Source of the DNA: an uncultured Alphaproteobacteria bacterium | Lineage (GTDB): Bacteria > Pseudomonadota > Alphaproteobacteria > Rhizobiales > Aestuariivirgaceae | Reading direction: 5' to 3' | Length of the DNA: 49,464 nt | NCBI GenBank assembly: GCA_937873445.1 | Contig: CALMWF010000042.1 | Coordinates: 1 to 49,464, forward strand | Shown here: one piece after another, positions 16,973-26,547 of the stretch | Layout of the letters: each line of letters opens with the position of its first letter | How positions within the stretch are numbered: the first letter of the stretch is position 1 | Translations under genes and position numbers: made by a program | Notes under the pieces: model-generated | What the model was told of the DNA's origin: nothing | What the model saw: the letters and a program-made list of their open reading frames with translations, nothing else | The model's database searches: none

Positions 16973-17481
16973 TGGCCAAGGTGATCGGCGTTGCCGGGTT
17001 CAAGAATTCGGGCAAAACCACCCTCGTTGAAAAGCTGGTGATGGCACTCACCGCCCGCGGGCTTGCCGTGTCCACCGTCAAACATGCCCATCATTCCTTC
17101 GACATCGACCATGAGGGCCGCGATTCCTTCCGTCACCGCCGGGCGGGGGCCACGGAGGTGGCGGTCATTTCGCGTGACCGCTGGGCGCTTATCCATGAAA
17201 CCCGTGGCACTGAGCCGCCGCCCCTGGACGCGATCCTCGCCATGATGGCGCCCTGCGACCTCATCATCGTCGAGGGCTACAAGCGCGACGGCCATGACAA
17301 GATCGAGGTCAGGAACCTTGCCCTCGATCATCCCCGGCTGGCGGGCGATGACCCGACGGTGGTGGCCATTGCCGCCACCGGTGCCGTGGCCGATGCGCCG
17401 GTGCCGGTGTTCGACCGCGATGACGTGGCCGCCCTCACCAGCTTCATTTTGCGCCATTGCGGGCTGCGCGGGGCGGCATAA
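16969..17481 (+). CDS. mobB: Molybdopterin-guanine dinucleotide biosynthesis protein B
   Basis: A GTP-binding accessory protein for MGD synthesis, 170 residues. Walker A is VAGFKNSGKTTLVEKLV. The family motif KHAHHSFDIDHEGRDSFRHR follows, with the LIIVEGYK Walker B-type strand later. ATG overlaps the mobA stop. A GC-rich hairpin (AACGAC...GTCGTT, 17481-17520) directly follows the stop but has no T-run. Confidence 0.95.
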   Translation: MMAKVIGVAGFKNSGKTTLVEKLVMALTARGLAVSTVKHAHHSFDIDHEGRDSFRHRRAGATEVAVISRDRWALIHETRGTEPPPLDAILAMMAPCDLIIVEGYKRDGHDKIEVRNLALDHPRLAGDDPTVVAIAATGAVADAPVPVFDRDDVAALTSFILRHCGLRGAA

Positions 17482-17600
17482 ACGACGCCCCCTGTCGGAA
17501 TCGCTCCGGTGGCGGTCGTTCCCTCTAGACCTGCCGGGCAATTCCGTTCCTAATGTGGGGGATCAATTCAATCCGGCAAACCGGGGCAGAGGACAGATCC

Positions 17601-20117
17601 ATGAAATCGAAGGCGCGGGTGGTGGTGATCGGCGGCGGCGTGGTGGGGGTGGCAACCCTCTATGCGCTGGCGCGCAAGGGCTGGAGCGATGTGGTGCTGG
17701 TGGAGCGGAAGGAACTGACCTCCGGTTCGACCTGGCATGCGGCGGGCCTGCTGCCGCTGTTCAACCTGTCCTATTCGGTGGGCCAGATCCACAAATATTC
17801 GGTCAACCTCTACAATGAGCTGGAGGCCGAGACCGGCCAGAATGTCGGCTTCAAGAAGGTGTCCAACATCCGACTGGCGCGCACCAAGGACCGCTGGGAC
17901 GAGTTCATGTATTACGCCGGGGTGGCGGAAACCATCGGCATCACGGTCAACAAGCTGACCCCCGATCAGGTGAAGGCCATCTGGCCGCTGGCCGAGATGG
18001 ACGGCATCATCGGCGCCATCCAGCATCCTGACGACGGCTATATCCAGCCCGCCGACCTGACCCAGGCCCTGGCCAAGGGGGCGCGCGCCCGGGGCGCTGA
18101 AATCTACCGCTACACCACGGTGACGGGCATCAGCCAGCAGCCGGATGACAGCTGGGTGGTGCACACCGACAAGGGCGACATTGCCTGCGAACACATTGTC
18201 TCGGCCACCGGCAATTTCGCGCGCAAGACGGGGGCCATGGTGGGGCTTGATGTGCCGGTCATTCCGGTGGAGCACCAGTACATTGTCACCGAACCGCACC
18301 CGGCCATCGTCGAACGCCAGAAGAAGGGCCTGCCGGAAATGGGCGTTCTGCGCGAGGCCGATTCAAGCTGGTACATGCGCGAGGAAAACGGCGGGCTGCT
18401 GCTTGGTCCCTATGAGAAGGGCGCACCCTGCTGTTATGTCGATGGCCCTTCGGACCAGAGCGAGTATGAATTGTTCCAGGAGGATCTGGACCGTCTGGCG
18501 CCGCACATCGAAACCGCCATCACCCGGGTTCCGGCCTTCGGCGAAGTGGGCATCAAGAAGGTCTATAACGGCGCCATTGCCTATACGCCGGACGGCAATC
18601 CGATCATTGGCCCGGCGCCCGGCCTGAAGAATTTCTGGCTCAATGAGGGCCACAGTTTCGGTGTCACCGCCGCCGGCGGGGCGGGCTGGCAGCTGGCCGA
18701 GTGGATCATCGAGGGTGAGCCGTCCATCGACATGATGGGTGTGGATCCGCGCCGCTTCGGTCCCTATGCCACCGAAGGCTACCTCAAGGAGAAGAACGAG
18801 GAGGCCTATGCCAATGTGTTCACGCCGCACTATCCCGATGAGGAGCGGGCGGCGACCCGGCCCCTGAAGAAGACGGCCGTTCACGAGAGAATGCGTGATC
18901 TGGGGGCCGTGTTCGGCTCGGTTTATGGCTGGGAGCGGCCGGGCTGGTTTGCGCCCAGGGGCTATTCCCTCAGCAGGGAAGAGCTGGCCAGCCCCGATGT
19001 GCTCACCAATCACAATCATGCCCCGGCGCTGGACGATGGCCGCATTGTCGAGAAATGGTCATTCCGGCGCTCCAACTATTTCAAGTTCGTGGGCGAGGAA
19101 TGCCGCAACGTCATGGAGAATGTCGGCCTGCAGGACATGTCGGCCTTCGCCAAGATGGAAGTGTCCGGCCCCGGCGCCCGCGCCTGGCTGGAACACATCC
19201 TCGCCAACAAGATCCCCAAGAAGATGGGACGCATCGCGCTCTGCCACCTGCTGACGCCGCGCGGCGGGGTGCGTTCGGAATTCACCGTCTATGAGTGGAA
19301 GCCGGGACGCTTCTATCTCGTGTCGGCGGGTGCCTATGAGCGCCATGACCATGACACGCTGTGGAAGCTTGTGCCCCGCGACGGGTCGGTGACACTGACG
19401 CCGCTCACCACCGCCATGGGCGTTCTGGTGCTGGCGGGGCCCAAGTCGCGCGCCGTGTTGCAGAAGCTGACCCGCACCGATCTGTCCAATGCCGCCTTCC
19501 CGTGGTTGTCGGGCAAGCAGATTTCGGTGGGGCCGGTGACGGCCCATGCGCTGCGCGTCAATTTCGTCGGCGAACTGGGCTGGGAGTTCCATGTGCCGGT
19601 GGAACAGCAGGTCAGGCTGTTTGATCTTCTCATGGCGGCGGGCAAGGAATTCGGCATCCGGCCCTATGGCATCAAGGCCATGTCGTCGCTGGCAGTGGAA
19701 AAGAGCTACCGCCTCATCCCGCGCGAATTGTCCATTGAATATTCTGCCTATGAATCGGGGCTCGACCGCTTCGTTCACCCGGACAAGGGGGATTTCATCG
19801 GCCGTGATGCCCTGGTTCAGGGCAGGGAGAAGGGCCTTAACTGGAACTTCGTCACCATGGAGGTGCATGGTGTGGGCGATGGTGACTCGGATGCGCGCGG
19901 GTCTGAACCCATCCATGTGAAGGGCAGGCTGGTCGGCCGCGTCACCACCGGTGCCTATGGTTTCCGGGTGCAGAAGTCGCTGGCGCTGGGCATGGTGCGG
20001 CCGGAGTTTGCCAAGCCGGGCACCGCGGTGGAGATCACCATTCTCGGCAAGCCCTTCAAGGCCACGGTCATTGGCGAAAGCCCCTATGACCCCGACAATG
20101 CCGCGCTTCGCGGCTAG
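17601..20117 (+). CDS. Two-domain FAD oxidoreductase / aminomethyltransferase (dimethylglycine or sarcosine dehydrogenase-like)
   Basis: An 838-residue enzyme. The N-terminal DAO-type domain starts VVVIGGGVVGVATLYALARK and carries TWHAAGLLPLFN, where the histidine is the covalent FAD site in dimethylglycine/sarcosine dehydrogenases. A FAO-type linker follows, and from about residue 430 a GcvT-like folate domain (SGPGARAWLEHIL, GWEFHVPVEQQ, LEMVR-type C-terminus as LGMVRPEF). It would demethylate an N-methyl amino acid, passing one carbon to tetrahydrofolate and electrons to ETF. ATG at 17601 follows AGAGGA. The exact substrate is uncertain. It is followed three bases later by a transporter. 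Confidence 0.88.
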   Translation: MKSKARVVVIGGGVVGVATLYALARKGWSDVVLVERKELTSGSTWHAAGLLPLFNLSYSVGQIHKYSVNLYNELEAETGQNVGFKKVSNIRLARTKDRWDEFMYYAGVAETIGITVNKLTPDQVKAIWPLAEMDGIIGAIQHPDDGYIQPADLTQALAKGARARGAEIYRYTTVTGISQQPDDSWVVHTDKGDIACEHIVSATGNFARKTGAMVGLDVPVIPVEHQYIVTEPHPAIVERQKKGLPEMGVLREADSSWYMREENGGLLLGPYEKGAPCCYVDGPSDQSEYELFQEDLDRLAPHIETAITRVPAFGEVGIKKVYNGAIAYTPDGNPIIGPAPGLKNFWLNEGHSFGVTAAGGAGWQLAEWIIEGEPSIDMMGVDPRRFGPYATEGYLKEKNEEAYANVFTPHYPDEERAATRPLKKTAVHERMRDLGAVFGSVYGWERPGWFAPRGYSLSREELASPDVLTNHNHAPALDDGRIVEKWSFRRSNYFKFVGEECRNVMENVGLQDMSAFAKMEVSGPGARAWLEHILANKIPKKMGRIALCHLLTPRGGVRSEFTVYEWKPGRFYLVSAGAYERHDHDTLWKLVPRDGSVTLTPLTTAMGVLVLAGPKSRAVLQKLTRTDLSNAAFPWLSGKQISVGPVTAHALRVNFVGELGWEFHVPVEQQVRLFDLLMAAGKEFGIRPYGIKAMSSLAVEKSYRLIPRELSIEYSAYESGLDRFVHPDKGDFIGRDALVQGREKGLNWNFVTMEVHGVGDGDSDARGSEPIHVKGRLVGRVTTGAYGFRVQKSLALGMVRPEFAKPGTAVEITILGKPFKATVIGESPYDPDNAALRG

Positions 20118-20120
20118 GGC

Positions 20121-21014
20121 ATGGCGGCGGGCGGAGGACAGACAAAGCGGCGCTGGGCCACGCTGGTTGGCATCAGCGCCGTTCTGATGTGGGCCACGCT
20201 GGCAGCGCTGTCGGCGGCCTCGGGCCGGGTGCCGCCCTTCCAGCTCACCGCCATGACCTTTCTGGTCGGCGGGCTCATGGGGGCGGCAAGCTGGCTTTTC
20301 CGGCCCGATGGGTTGCGGGTGCTGAAGCAGGACTGGCGGGTGTGGGCCTTGGGGGTTGGTGGCCTGTTCGGCTATCACGCGGTCTATTTTTCGGCGATCC
20401 GCGCCGTGCCGCCGGTGGAAGCAAGCCTGATTGCCTATCTGTGGCCGCTGTTCATGGTGGTGTTCTCCAGTTTTCTTCCCGGCGAAAACCTCAAGGCCCA
20501 TCACCTCATCGGCGTGGTGCTGGGTCTGGCGGGTGCGGCACTGGTCATCACCCGCGGCGAGGGTCTGGGCTTTGCGGCGGGCCTGTCGCGCGGCCACCTT
20601 CTGGCCTTCGCCTGCGCCTTCATCTGGGCCGCCTATTCGGTTTTGTCACGGCGCTTTGCCGCCGTGCCGTCGGATGTGGTGGCGGGCTTCTGTCTGGCCA
20701 CCGCGGGGCTTGCGGGCCTCACCCATTTTATCACCGAAACCACGGTGTGGCCGGAAACGCCGGGCCAGTGGCTGGCGGTGCTGGGCCTTGGCCTGTTTCC
20801 GGTGGGCTCGGCCTTCTATGTCTGGGATTATGGCGTGAAGCGCGGCGACATCATGGTGCTGGGGGCGGCCTCCTATCTGTCGCCGCTGCTGTCCACCCTG
20901 GTGCTGGTGGCGGTGGGGCTGGCCTCGGCTCACTGGTCGGTGTGGGCGGCCTGTCTTTTCATCACCGCAGGAGCACTGATTGCCGCCAGGGACATGCTGT
21001 TCCGCAAAGGCTGA
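20121..21014 (+). CDS. EamA-type (DMT superfamily) transporter
   Basis: A 297-residue membrane protein with about ten helices and two EamA repeats (start: LVGISAVLMWATLAALSAAS; second: LLAFACAFIWAAYSVLSRRF). It resembles the YddG-like exporters, but the substrate is unknown. It starts three bases after the dehydrogenase stop and probably belongs to the same transcript. It ends one base before the convergent gloB stop. It is not closely similar to the other EamA protein at 12327-13217. Confidence 0.88.
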   Translation: MAAGGGQTKRRWATLVGISAVLMWATLAALSAASGRVPPFQLTAMTFLVGGLMGAASWLFRPDGLRVLKQDWRVWALGVGGLFGYHAVYFSAIRAVPPVEASLIAYLWPLFMVVFSSFLPGENLKAHHLIGVVLGLAGAALVITRGEGLGFAAGLSRGHLLAFACAFIWAAYSVLSRRFAAVPSDVVAGFCLATAGLAGLTHFITETTVWPETPGQWLAVLGLGLFPVGSAFYVWDYGVKRGDIMVLGAASYLSPLLSTLVLVAVGLASAHWSVWAACLFITAGALIAARDMLFRKG

Positions 21015-21791
21015 TCAGGCCCTGAAACCATCCTTGCGGCGGCGCAACTCGGCAAACACCTCCATGTCGCGCGCTTTCGTCAGGCCGAGGCTTGCGCGGA
21101 TTTCCGGTGCGTTGGCGCGCAGGAAGGGGTTGGCGGCCCGCTCAGCCGCGATGGTGGAAAGGGGAGCAAGCTCTCCGGCCGCCTGCAAGGCCTCATAATC
21201 AGCCATGCGCGCCTGCAGCGCGGCATTGCCCGGCTCCACCGTCAGGGCAAAGCGGGCATTGCTCCAGCCATAGTCGTGGCCGCAGAGCAAAGCCGTGTCG
21301 CCGGGCAGGGCGGCAAACTGGGTGACTGCATAGAACATCTCGGTCAGCGTGCCTTCAAACACCCGGCCGCAGCCCAGGGCAAACAGCGTATCGCCGGAAA
21401 GCAGCAGCTTCTCCTGCGCCAGATAATAGGCGACAGCCCCGCGGGTATGGCCGGGGCAGGCCAGAACCTCAATCGTCCGTCCGGCCAGATCAAAGCGGCT
21501 GCCGCCTGCCACCGTCTGGTTGATGCCGGGAATGGCCTCCGCCTCGGCGGCCGGGCCGATGATGCGGCAACCGAAGTGTTTCTGCAAAGACAGGTTGCCT
21601 GCCACATGGTCGCCGTGGTGATGGGTCACCAGAATGTGGGTCAGCGTCCAGTCGCGTTCCGCCAGTGCCGCCATGAGGGCCTCGGCATCGGGGGCATCAA
21701 CCGAGAGGGTGGTGCCGGTGGCTTCATCGTGGAGCAGATGGCCGTAATTGTCGTCGCGGCAGCGAAGGGAATGGCGCAGCCAGTGCGGCAT
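21015..21791 (-). CDS. gloB: Hydroxyacylglutathione hydrolase (glyoxalase II)
   Basis: Hydrolyses S-lactoylglutathione to lactate and glutathione in methylglyoxal detoxification. The 258-residue protein has the metallo-beta-lactamase fold: THHHGDHVAGN, the later histidines in CPGHTRGAVAYY and LLCGHDYGWSNA, and SGDTLFALGCGRVFEG. The C-terminus (NPFLRANAPEIRASLG) is the glutathione-binding part. It is divergent from a methyltransferase gene, with 57 bp between starts. Confidence 0.95.
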   Translation of the reverse strand: MPHWLRHSLRCRDDNYGHLLHDEATGTTLSVDAPDAEALMAALAERDWTLTHILVTHHHGDHVAGNLSLQKHFGCRIIGPAAEAEAIPGINQTVAGGSRFDLAGRTIEVLACPGHTRGAVAYYLAQEKLLLSGDTLFALGCGRVFEGTLTEMFYAVTQFAALPGDTALLCGHDYGWSNARFALTVEPGNAALQARMADYEALQAAGELAPLSTIAAERAANPFLRANAPEIRASLGLTKARDMEVFAELRRRKDGFRA

Positions 21792-21848
21792 GACGGAACT
21801 CCGGCAGGGGGTTGTGAAGAGGTCGTGTTTTCAGTCTATGATGGGGTG

Positions 21849-22583
21849 ATGCAGGCAATCAATATCCGCGCCTTCTATGACACGCCGCTGGGCGAAACCA
21901 CCCGGCGGCTGCTGGCGGCGCGGCTTGCCCCGCTTCTGCCCAGGGCGGCGGATGCGGTGATTGTGGGGCTGGGTCTGGCCCAGCCCTACCTTACGGCGGA
22001 TGCCTGTGGCGCGGCCCTGGCGCTTGCCCTGACACCCGGCCCGCTTGGGCCTGCGGGCTGGCCCGATGGTGCAGACAACCGCATGGCGCTGGTGGACGAG
22101 CTTGACCTGCCGCTGCCGGAAAGTGCCGTTGATGCCGCCCTGGTGGTGCATGGCCTTGAGCTTTCCGATAGCCCGCAGGACATGCTGCATGAGCTGTGGC
22201 GGGTGCTGGCGCCGCAGGGAAGGCTCATTGTCGTGGCGCCCAACCGGCGCGGCCTGTGGTCAAGCCTCGATGCCTCACCCTTCGGCCACGGTCAGCCCTT
22301 TTCGCGCCCGCAATTGTCGCGGCTGCTGAACGAGGCCCAGTTTGCGGTGACGCGCTTTGACCATGCGCTGTTCCTGCCGCCCGCGCGGCAACCGCTGCTT
22401 CATGCCGCTGCCCCCATGGCCGAATGGCTGGGCAGCCTGCTGTGGCCCGGCGCATCGGGCGTCATGGTGGTGGAGGCGGTGAAGCAGGTCTATGCCTTTG
22501 CCCCGGCGCGCCGGCAGCGCCGGCTGCTGCCGCGGCTGCCACCGGTGCTGTCGCCCCAGCCGGCCCGGCGCGACCGCGGCTGA
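21849..22583 (+). CDS. Class I SAM-dependent methyltransferase
   Basis: A 244-residue methyltransferase with a degenerate motif I (ADAVIVGLGLAQPYL), an acidic loop, and the post-motif strand LHELWRVLAPQGRLIVVAPN. It pairs with gloB in many alphaproteobacteria; the substrate is unknown. The C-terminus is basic (PARRQRRLLPRLP). The ATG at 21849 directly follows a TATGAT -10-like hexamer (21837-21842), which suggests a possible leaderless start; the best -35 (TTGTGA, 21812-21817) is 19 bp away, which is long. Confidence 0.85.
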   Translation: MQAINIRAFYDTPLGETTRRLLAARLAPLLPRAADAVIVGLGLAQPYLTADACGAALALALTPGPLGPAGWPDGADNRMALVDELDLPLPESAVDAALVVHGLELSDSPQDMLHELWRVLAPQGRLIVVAPNRRGLWSSLDASPFGHGQPFSRPQLSRLLNEAQFAVTRFDHALFLPPARQPLLHAAAPMAEWLGSLLWPGASGVMVVEAVKQVYAFAPARRQRRLLPRLPPVLSPQPARRDRG

Positions 22584-22666
22584 CCTCGCCCAAAGCCGCT
22601 TTGCTTTTGTGGCCTGCCCCGCTTATGAAGAAATCGGGGAACGGCAGGCTGAAGGATGGTCCGGGC

Positions 22667-23458
22667 ATGAGTGGCGCCGACAACAATCAGGCGATACTGG
22701 AGGAGGCACGGCGCGAGATTGACGCCCTTGATGAGGGCCTGCTCAATCTTCTGGAACGGCGCTTTGCCTGTGTCGATCGGGTGCGCAGCGCCAAGGGTGA
22801 CAACGGCCAGGCCTCACCGCTCCGACCGGAGCGCGAGGCCTTCATTCTGCGCCGCCTGTTGCGCCGGGCCGGTGCGGGCGGCGTGCCGCCCGAACTGGTG
22901 GTCAGGATCTGGCGGGCCATCATGATCGAGGCCAGCCTGGCCCAGGCACCCATCACCATTCACGTCAGCCGCCGCTTCACCCAGACCATGGGCAACCGGC
23001 TCAGGCTGCGCGACTATTTCGGCCCTGTGGCGGTGGAGGATTACCGCGACGAGGCGCAGGCCCTCTATCAGATCAACGGCAACCTGCTCGACCTGTGTGT
23101 GGTGGAAACGGATTCCCCCTGGCTTGAGGCCTTTCTGGACGGCAAGGCGGGCCGCGCCCAGGTGATTGCCGTGCTGCCCTTCCTCAAGACCGACGAAGCG
23201 CCGGCGCTGCTGGTCATCGGCCATGCCCGGGCCGTGGCCACCGGCGAAGATGAGACATTGCTGGTCAGTGACGGCAAGCTGCCGCGCGATTTTGTCCCCG
23301 CCCCCCTGTGGGAAGTGAAAATCGGCAGCCGGCGGCTGTCCAGCCTGCCGGGGTTCCTGTCGGAACATGAAAGCCCGCTGGTGGGGCTGATGCGTTCTAA
23401 TCCCGGCTTGCATCTGCGGGTGGTCGGGCGCTATCCCAGCCCCTTCGAGGTGGTGTGA
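22667..23458 (+). CDS. Chorismate mutase-domain protein
   Basis: A 263-residue protein. The first 90 residues are an AroQ-type chorismate mutase ([20 protein letters not shown]; conserved R in [14 protein letters not shown]), which converts chorismate to prephenate. The remaining 170 residues are a less-known domain without a clear ACT signature. It heads an operon with hisC and tyrC, which fits tyrosine/phenylalanine synthesis. The ATG at 22667 follows AAGGA by ten bases; an ATG at 22625 is also in frame. The stop overlaps hisC (TGATG). Confidence 0.87.
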   Translation: MSGADNNQAILEEARREIDALDEGLLNLLERRFACVDRVRSAKGDNGQASPLRPEREAFILRRLLRRAGAGGVPPELVVRIWRAIMIEASLAQAPITIHVSRRFTQTMGNRLRLRDYFGPVAVEDYRDEAQALYQINGNLLDLCVVETDSPWLEAFLDGKAGRAQVIAVLPFLKTDEAPALLVIGHARAVATGEDETLLVSDGKLPRDFVPAPLWEVKIGSRRLSSLPGFLSEHESPLVGLMRSNPGLHLRVVGRYPSPFEVV

Positions 23459-24555
23459 TGTCGTCGTTCAAAGTGCAGGCGCCGGAACCCAAGCCCGGCA
23501 TTCTTTCCATTCACCCCTATGTGCCCGGCAAGTCGGGCGCCAAGGGGCACAAGGTGCACAAGCTGTCGTCCAATGAATCGCCGCTGGGGGCCGCTCCCAG
23601 TGCATTGGCGGCGTTTCAGGCCGAGGCGGCAAAGCTGGCGCTCTATCCCGACGGTTCGGCGGCCCGGCTGCGTGAGGCCATTGCCCGACGCTTCGGCCTC
23701 AAGGCCGATCACATCGTGTGCGGGGCCGGTTCGGATGAACTGCTTCAGCTTCTTGCCCATGCCTATCTCGGCCCCGGTGATGAGGCGATCTATTCGCAAT
23801 ATGGTTTTCTGGTCTATCCCATCGCCATTGCCGCCAATGGGGCCACCGCCGTGGTGGCGCCGGAAAAGGATTTCACCGCTGACGTGGACGCCATCCTGGC
23901 GCGGGTGACGGCGAAGACCAAAATGGTCTTTCTCGCCAATCCCAACAATCCCACCGGCACCTATCTGCCGTTCAGCGCCATCAAGCGCCTGCATCAGGGT
24001 CTGCCCGCTCATGTGGTGCTGGTGCTGGACGCGGCCTATGCCGAATATGTGAAGCGCAATGACTATGAGGCGGGCATTGCACTGGTGGCGGATTCCAAGA
24101 ATGTGGTGATGACCCGCACCTTTTCGAAAATTCACGGCCTTGCCGCTCTCCGCCTCGGCTGGGCCTATTGCCCGGAGGCCATTGCCGATGTGCTGAACCG
24201 CATCCGCGGACCCTTCAATGTTTCGGCCCCGGCCATTGCGGCGGGGGCCGCGGCCATGGAAGATCACGGCTTTGTCGAGCGCGCGGTTGTTCACAATGAG
24301 CGCTGGCTGGCCATTCTCGCCGCCGAGATCGAGAAGATCGGCCTGAAGGTGACACCGAGTGTCGGCAATTTCCTGCTCATTCATTTTCCGCCGGAGGACG
24401 GCGGGGCGGCGGCGGCGGACGCCTATCTCACCGATCGCGGCCTTATTCTGCGGCGCATGGACGCCTATGGCCTGCCCAATGCGCTGCGCCTTTCAGTGGG
24501 CAGCGAGGAGGCCAACCGGGCCGTGCTGGAAGCGCTGCGGGACTACTGGATATGA
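23458..24555 (+). CDS. hisC: Histidinol-phosphate / aromatic aminotransferase
   Basis: A class I/II PLP aminotransferase of 365 residues. It has the HisC N-terminus ([14 protein letters not shown]), [41 protein letters not shown] and the PLP lysine in [19 protein letters not shown]. The end contains [11 protein letters not shown]. Placed between a chorismate mutase and tyrC, it may serve mainly as the aromatic aminotransferase, as known for several hisC copies in such operons. ATG overlaps the upstream stop, and its stop overlaps tyrC. Confidence 0.95.
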   Translation: MSSFKVQAPEPKPGILSIHPYVPGKSGAKGHKVHKLSSNESPLGAAPSALAAFQAEAAKLALYPDGSAARLREAIARRFGLKADHIVCGAGSDELLQLLAHAYLGPGDEAIYSQYGFLVYPIAIAANGATAVVAPEKDFTADVDAILARVTAKTKMVFLANPNNPTGTYLPFSAIKRLHQGLPAHVVLVLDAAYAEYVKRNDYEAGIALVADSKNVVMTRTFSKIHGLAALRLGWAYCPEAIADVLNRIRGPFNVSAPAIAAGAAAMEDHGFVERAVVHNERWLAILAAEIEKIGLKVTPSVGNFLLIHFPPEDGGAAAADAYLTDRGLILRRMDAYGLPNALRLSVGSEEANRAVLEALRDYWI

Positions 24556-25475
24556 CTGTGATGTTTGAGCGCGTGGCGCTGATCGGGCTTGGTCTTATCG
24601 GCTCGTCCCTGTCGCATGTCATGCGGCGCGAGCGTCTGGCCCATCACATTGCCGGTCATGCGCGCAGTGCGGCAACGCTGGAGAAGGCAGGCGAACTGGG
24701 GCTGGCGGATTCACTTCACAGCACGGCAGCCGGGGCGGTAACGAATGCCGATCTGGTCATTTTGTGTGTGCCGGTGGGGGCGCTGGGCGCGGTGGCGCAG
24801 GAAATCGGTGCCATGCTCAAGCCCGGCGCCATTGTCACCGATGTGGGATCGGTCAAGGCGGCGGTGATCCGCGATGTGGCCCCGCACATGCCGCCGGGCG
24901 TTCATTTCATTCCGGGCCATCCCATTGCCGGCACCGAACAGTCGGGCCCGGCCTCGGGCTTTGCCGAACTGTTCCAGAACCGCTGGTGCATTCTCACACC
25001 CCTGCCGGACAGTGATCCGCTCGCGGTCAGGACGCTTGAAGACTTCTGGCGGGCCTGCGGCTCCAATGTCGAGATGATGAGTGCCGAGCACCATGATCTG
25101 GTGCTGGCCATCACCAGCCATCTGCCCCATCTCATTGCCTACAACACGGTGGCAACGGCAGCCGACCTTGAGAAGGTGACCAATTCCGAGGTCATCAAAT
25201 ATTCGGCCGGCGGCTTTCGCGACTTCACCCGCATTGCCGCCTCCGACCCGGTGATGTGGCGCGACGTATTCCTCAACAACCGCGATGCCGTGCTGGAAAT
25301 GCTTGGCCGTTTTTCCGAGGATCTGTCAGCCCTGCAGCGCGCCATCCGCTGGGGCGATGGCGACAGCCTCTATGCCCTGTTCGACCGGGCGCGGTCCATC
25401 CGCAAGAGCATCATTGCGGCGGGCCAGGAAACGCCCCTGCCCAACTTCGGGCGCAACCAGAAGCCGGAAGGCTGA
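24552..25475 (+). CDS. tyrC: Prephenate / arogenate dehydrogenase
   Basis: Oxidative decarboxylation of prephenate (or arogenate) on the way to tyrosine. The 307-residue protein has the NAD(P) loop [13 protein letters not shown], the strand ending [19 protein letters not shown] and the catalytic-domain block [12 protein letters not shown]...[15 protein letters not shown]. It lacks a C-terminal ACT domain. It overlaps hisC by four bases (ATGA) and is the third gene of the aromatic operon. Confidence 0.92.
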   Translation: MTVMFERVALIGLGLIGSSLSHVMRRERLAHHIAGHARSAATLEKAGELGLADSLHSTAAGAVTNADLVILCVPVGALGAVAQEIGAMLKPGAIVTDVGSVKAAVIRDVAPHMPPGVHFIPGHPIAGTEQSGPASGFAELFQNRWCILTPLPDSDPLAVRTLEDFWRACGSNVEMMSAEHHDLVLAITSHLPHLIAYNTVATAADLEKVTNSEVIKYSAGGFRDFTRIAASDPVMWRDVFLNNRDAVLEMLGRFSEDLSALQRAIRWGDGDSLYALFDRARSIRKSIIAAGQETPLPNFGRNQKPEG

Positions 25476-25476
25476 C

Positions 25477-26001
25477 ATGACAGCCGACGGCAACCATTGG
25501 GTTTTTGCCTATGGTTCGCTGATGTGGCAGCCCGGCTTTACCTTCCTGCGGGCTGAACGTGCTAGGCTCTCCGGCTATCACCGTGCGCTCTGTGTGAAAT
25601 CGGTAATCTATCGCGGCACAGCGGCAGAACCGGGGCTGGTGCTGGGTCTGTCACCGGGGGGCGAATGCCGGGGCCTGGGCTTTGAAGTGGCGGCTGACGG
25701 CTGGGCCGAGGTTCAGGATTACCTGCGGGCGCGCGAGCAGGTGACACGGGTCTATCGCGAGGTCATGGTGCCGGTGACGCTGGACGGTCCGGCCGAACGG
25801 GTCGAGGCGCTGACCTTCGTGGCTGAACCCACGCATCCGCAATATGCGGGCGACCTTGCCGAAGATGCGGTGGTGCGGATGGTGCGTGAGGCGAAGGGGA
25901 CAGCGGGCACGGCGCGCGACTATCTCATGACCACGCTCCAGCATCTGCGCAGCCTCAACATTGAGGATGCCGCACTGGAGCGGGTGGCCAGCCTTCTCTA
26001 G
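25477..26001 (+). CDS. ChaC-like gamma-glutamylcyclotransferase
   Basis: A 174-residue protein with the ChaC/GGCT signature FAYGSLMWQPGF near the N-terminus and the acidic region EVQDYLRAREQVTRVYREV. ChaC proteins release 5-oxoproline from glutathione. The ATG at 25477 sits one base after the tyrC stop, so it is probably on the same transcript. It is convergent with the LexA-box gene; 19 bp separate the two stops. Confidence 0.9.
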   Translation: MTADGNHWVFAYGSLMWQPGFTFLRAERARLSGYHRALCVKSVIYRGTAAEPGLVLGLSPGGECRGLGFEVAADGWAEVQDYLRAREQVTRVYREVMVPVTLDGPAERVEALTFVAEPTHPQYAGDLAEDAVVRMVREAKGTAGTARDYLMTTLQHLRSLNIEDAALERVASLL

Positions 26002-26020
26002 GCGCCGCCCTCTCTGATCC

Positions 26021-26494
26021 TCAGCCGAAGGCCAGTTCGATCTGCCGGGGCGCAGGCGGGGTGCGGCGCGGCGGGGTGCGGCGCGGCGCGGTGGCGAGCG
26101 GTGTGACGGTGGCCGCCTCATGGAAACCCGCCGGATGGTCCTTGGCCTCGGGGGCAAAGGCGCGCTGCAGGTCGGCCAGAATGGCGCTGGCCTCGGCCGG
26201 ATTGCGGGCCAGAAGATGGACATGGATTTCATCAAGGTCGAGGCCGGAGAAAAGGGGCTGAACCGCCCCGAAGCCGGCCGGGACCAGGAAGCGGCCGAGA
26301 ATCACGGCCTGCCTTCCGCCGCCGTCGCGGCGCACGCCGACATAGAGCGCGCCGGGCAAGGGCGGGCAGTTATTCGGCTCATAAATGGAATGGATGTATT
26401 TGCGGCCCGAAGCCCCCTGCCAATACCAGAACCGGTCATGAAGACCGAGGTCGGGGGCGAGGTCGGCAGCGATGGGATGGCCCTGAAGGTTCAT
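26021..26494 (-). CDS. Unknown protein with a LexA-box promoter
   Basis: A 157-residue soluble protein of unknown function. The conserved-looking core reads RFWYWQGASGRKYIHSIYEP, then PPLPGALYVGVRRDG and LDEIHVHLLARNPAEASAI; similar proteins occur in other alphaproteobacteria, to my recollection. A Pro/Arg-rich segment (PRRTPPRRTPPAPRQ) ends just before the C-terminus. ATG at 26494 is preferred over the in-frame ATG at 26530 because the promoter found at 26502-26530 would place transcription start at or next to 26494, giving a leaderless mRNA. The gene lies 53 bp downstream of the ribonucleotide reductase on the same strand, but has its own SOS-type promoter. Confidence 0.8.
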   Translation of the reverse strand: MNLQGHPIAADLAPDLGLHDRFWYWQGASGRKYIHSIYEPNNCPPLPGALYVGVRRDGGGRQAVILGRFLVPAGFGAVQPLFSGLDLDEIHVHLLARNPAEASAILADLQRAFAPEAKDHPAGFHEAATVTPLATAPRRTPPRRTPPAPRQIELAFG

Positions 26495-26501
26495 GGGAAC
26501 G

Positions 26502-26530
26502 AAGATAGAACAGAACGGAATGTTCGTCAA
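26502..26530 (-). promoter_or_regulatory. Promoter of the LexA-box gene, apparently leaderless
   Basis: On the minus strand: -35 TTGACG (26530-26525), a 17-bp spacer and -10 TATCTT (26507-26502), then seven bases to the ATG at 26494. Transcription would begin at or next to the start codon. There is no purine-rich ribosome site in between, which agrees with leaderless translation. Confidence 0.7.
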
Positions 26531-26536
26531 TCGTTC
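26522..26536. promoter_or_regulatory. LexA (SOS) box, alphaproteobacterial type
   Basis: GTTCGTCAATCGTTC is an exact match to GTTC-N7-GTTC, the LexA operator known from alphaproteobacteria. It covers the -35 hexamer of the promoter at 26502-26530, so bound LexA would block RNA polymerase. A second palindromic arrangement, GAACGGAATGTTC (26513-26525), overlaps it. Confidence 0.8.
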
Positions 26537-26547
26537 TTTTTGCCGGA

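Noticed and set aside
17481-17520. Hairpin AACGAC...GTCGTT behind mobB as a terminator
   Set aside because: The stem is strong but no T-run follows, so I leave it as a note in the mobB entry and do not call it a terminator.
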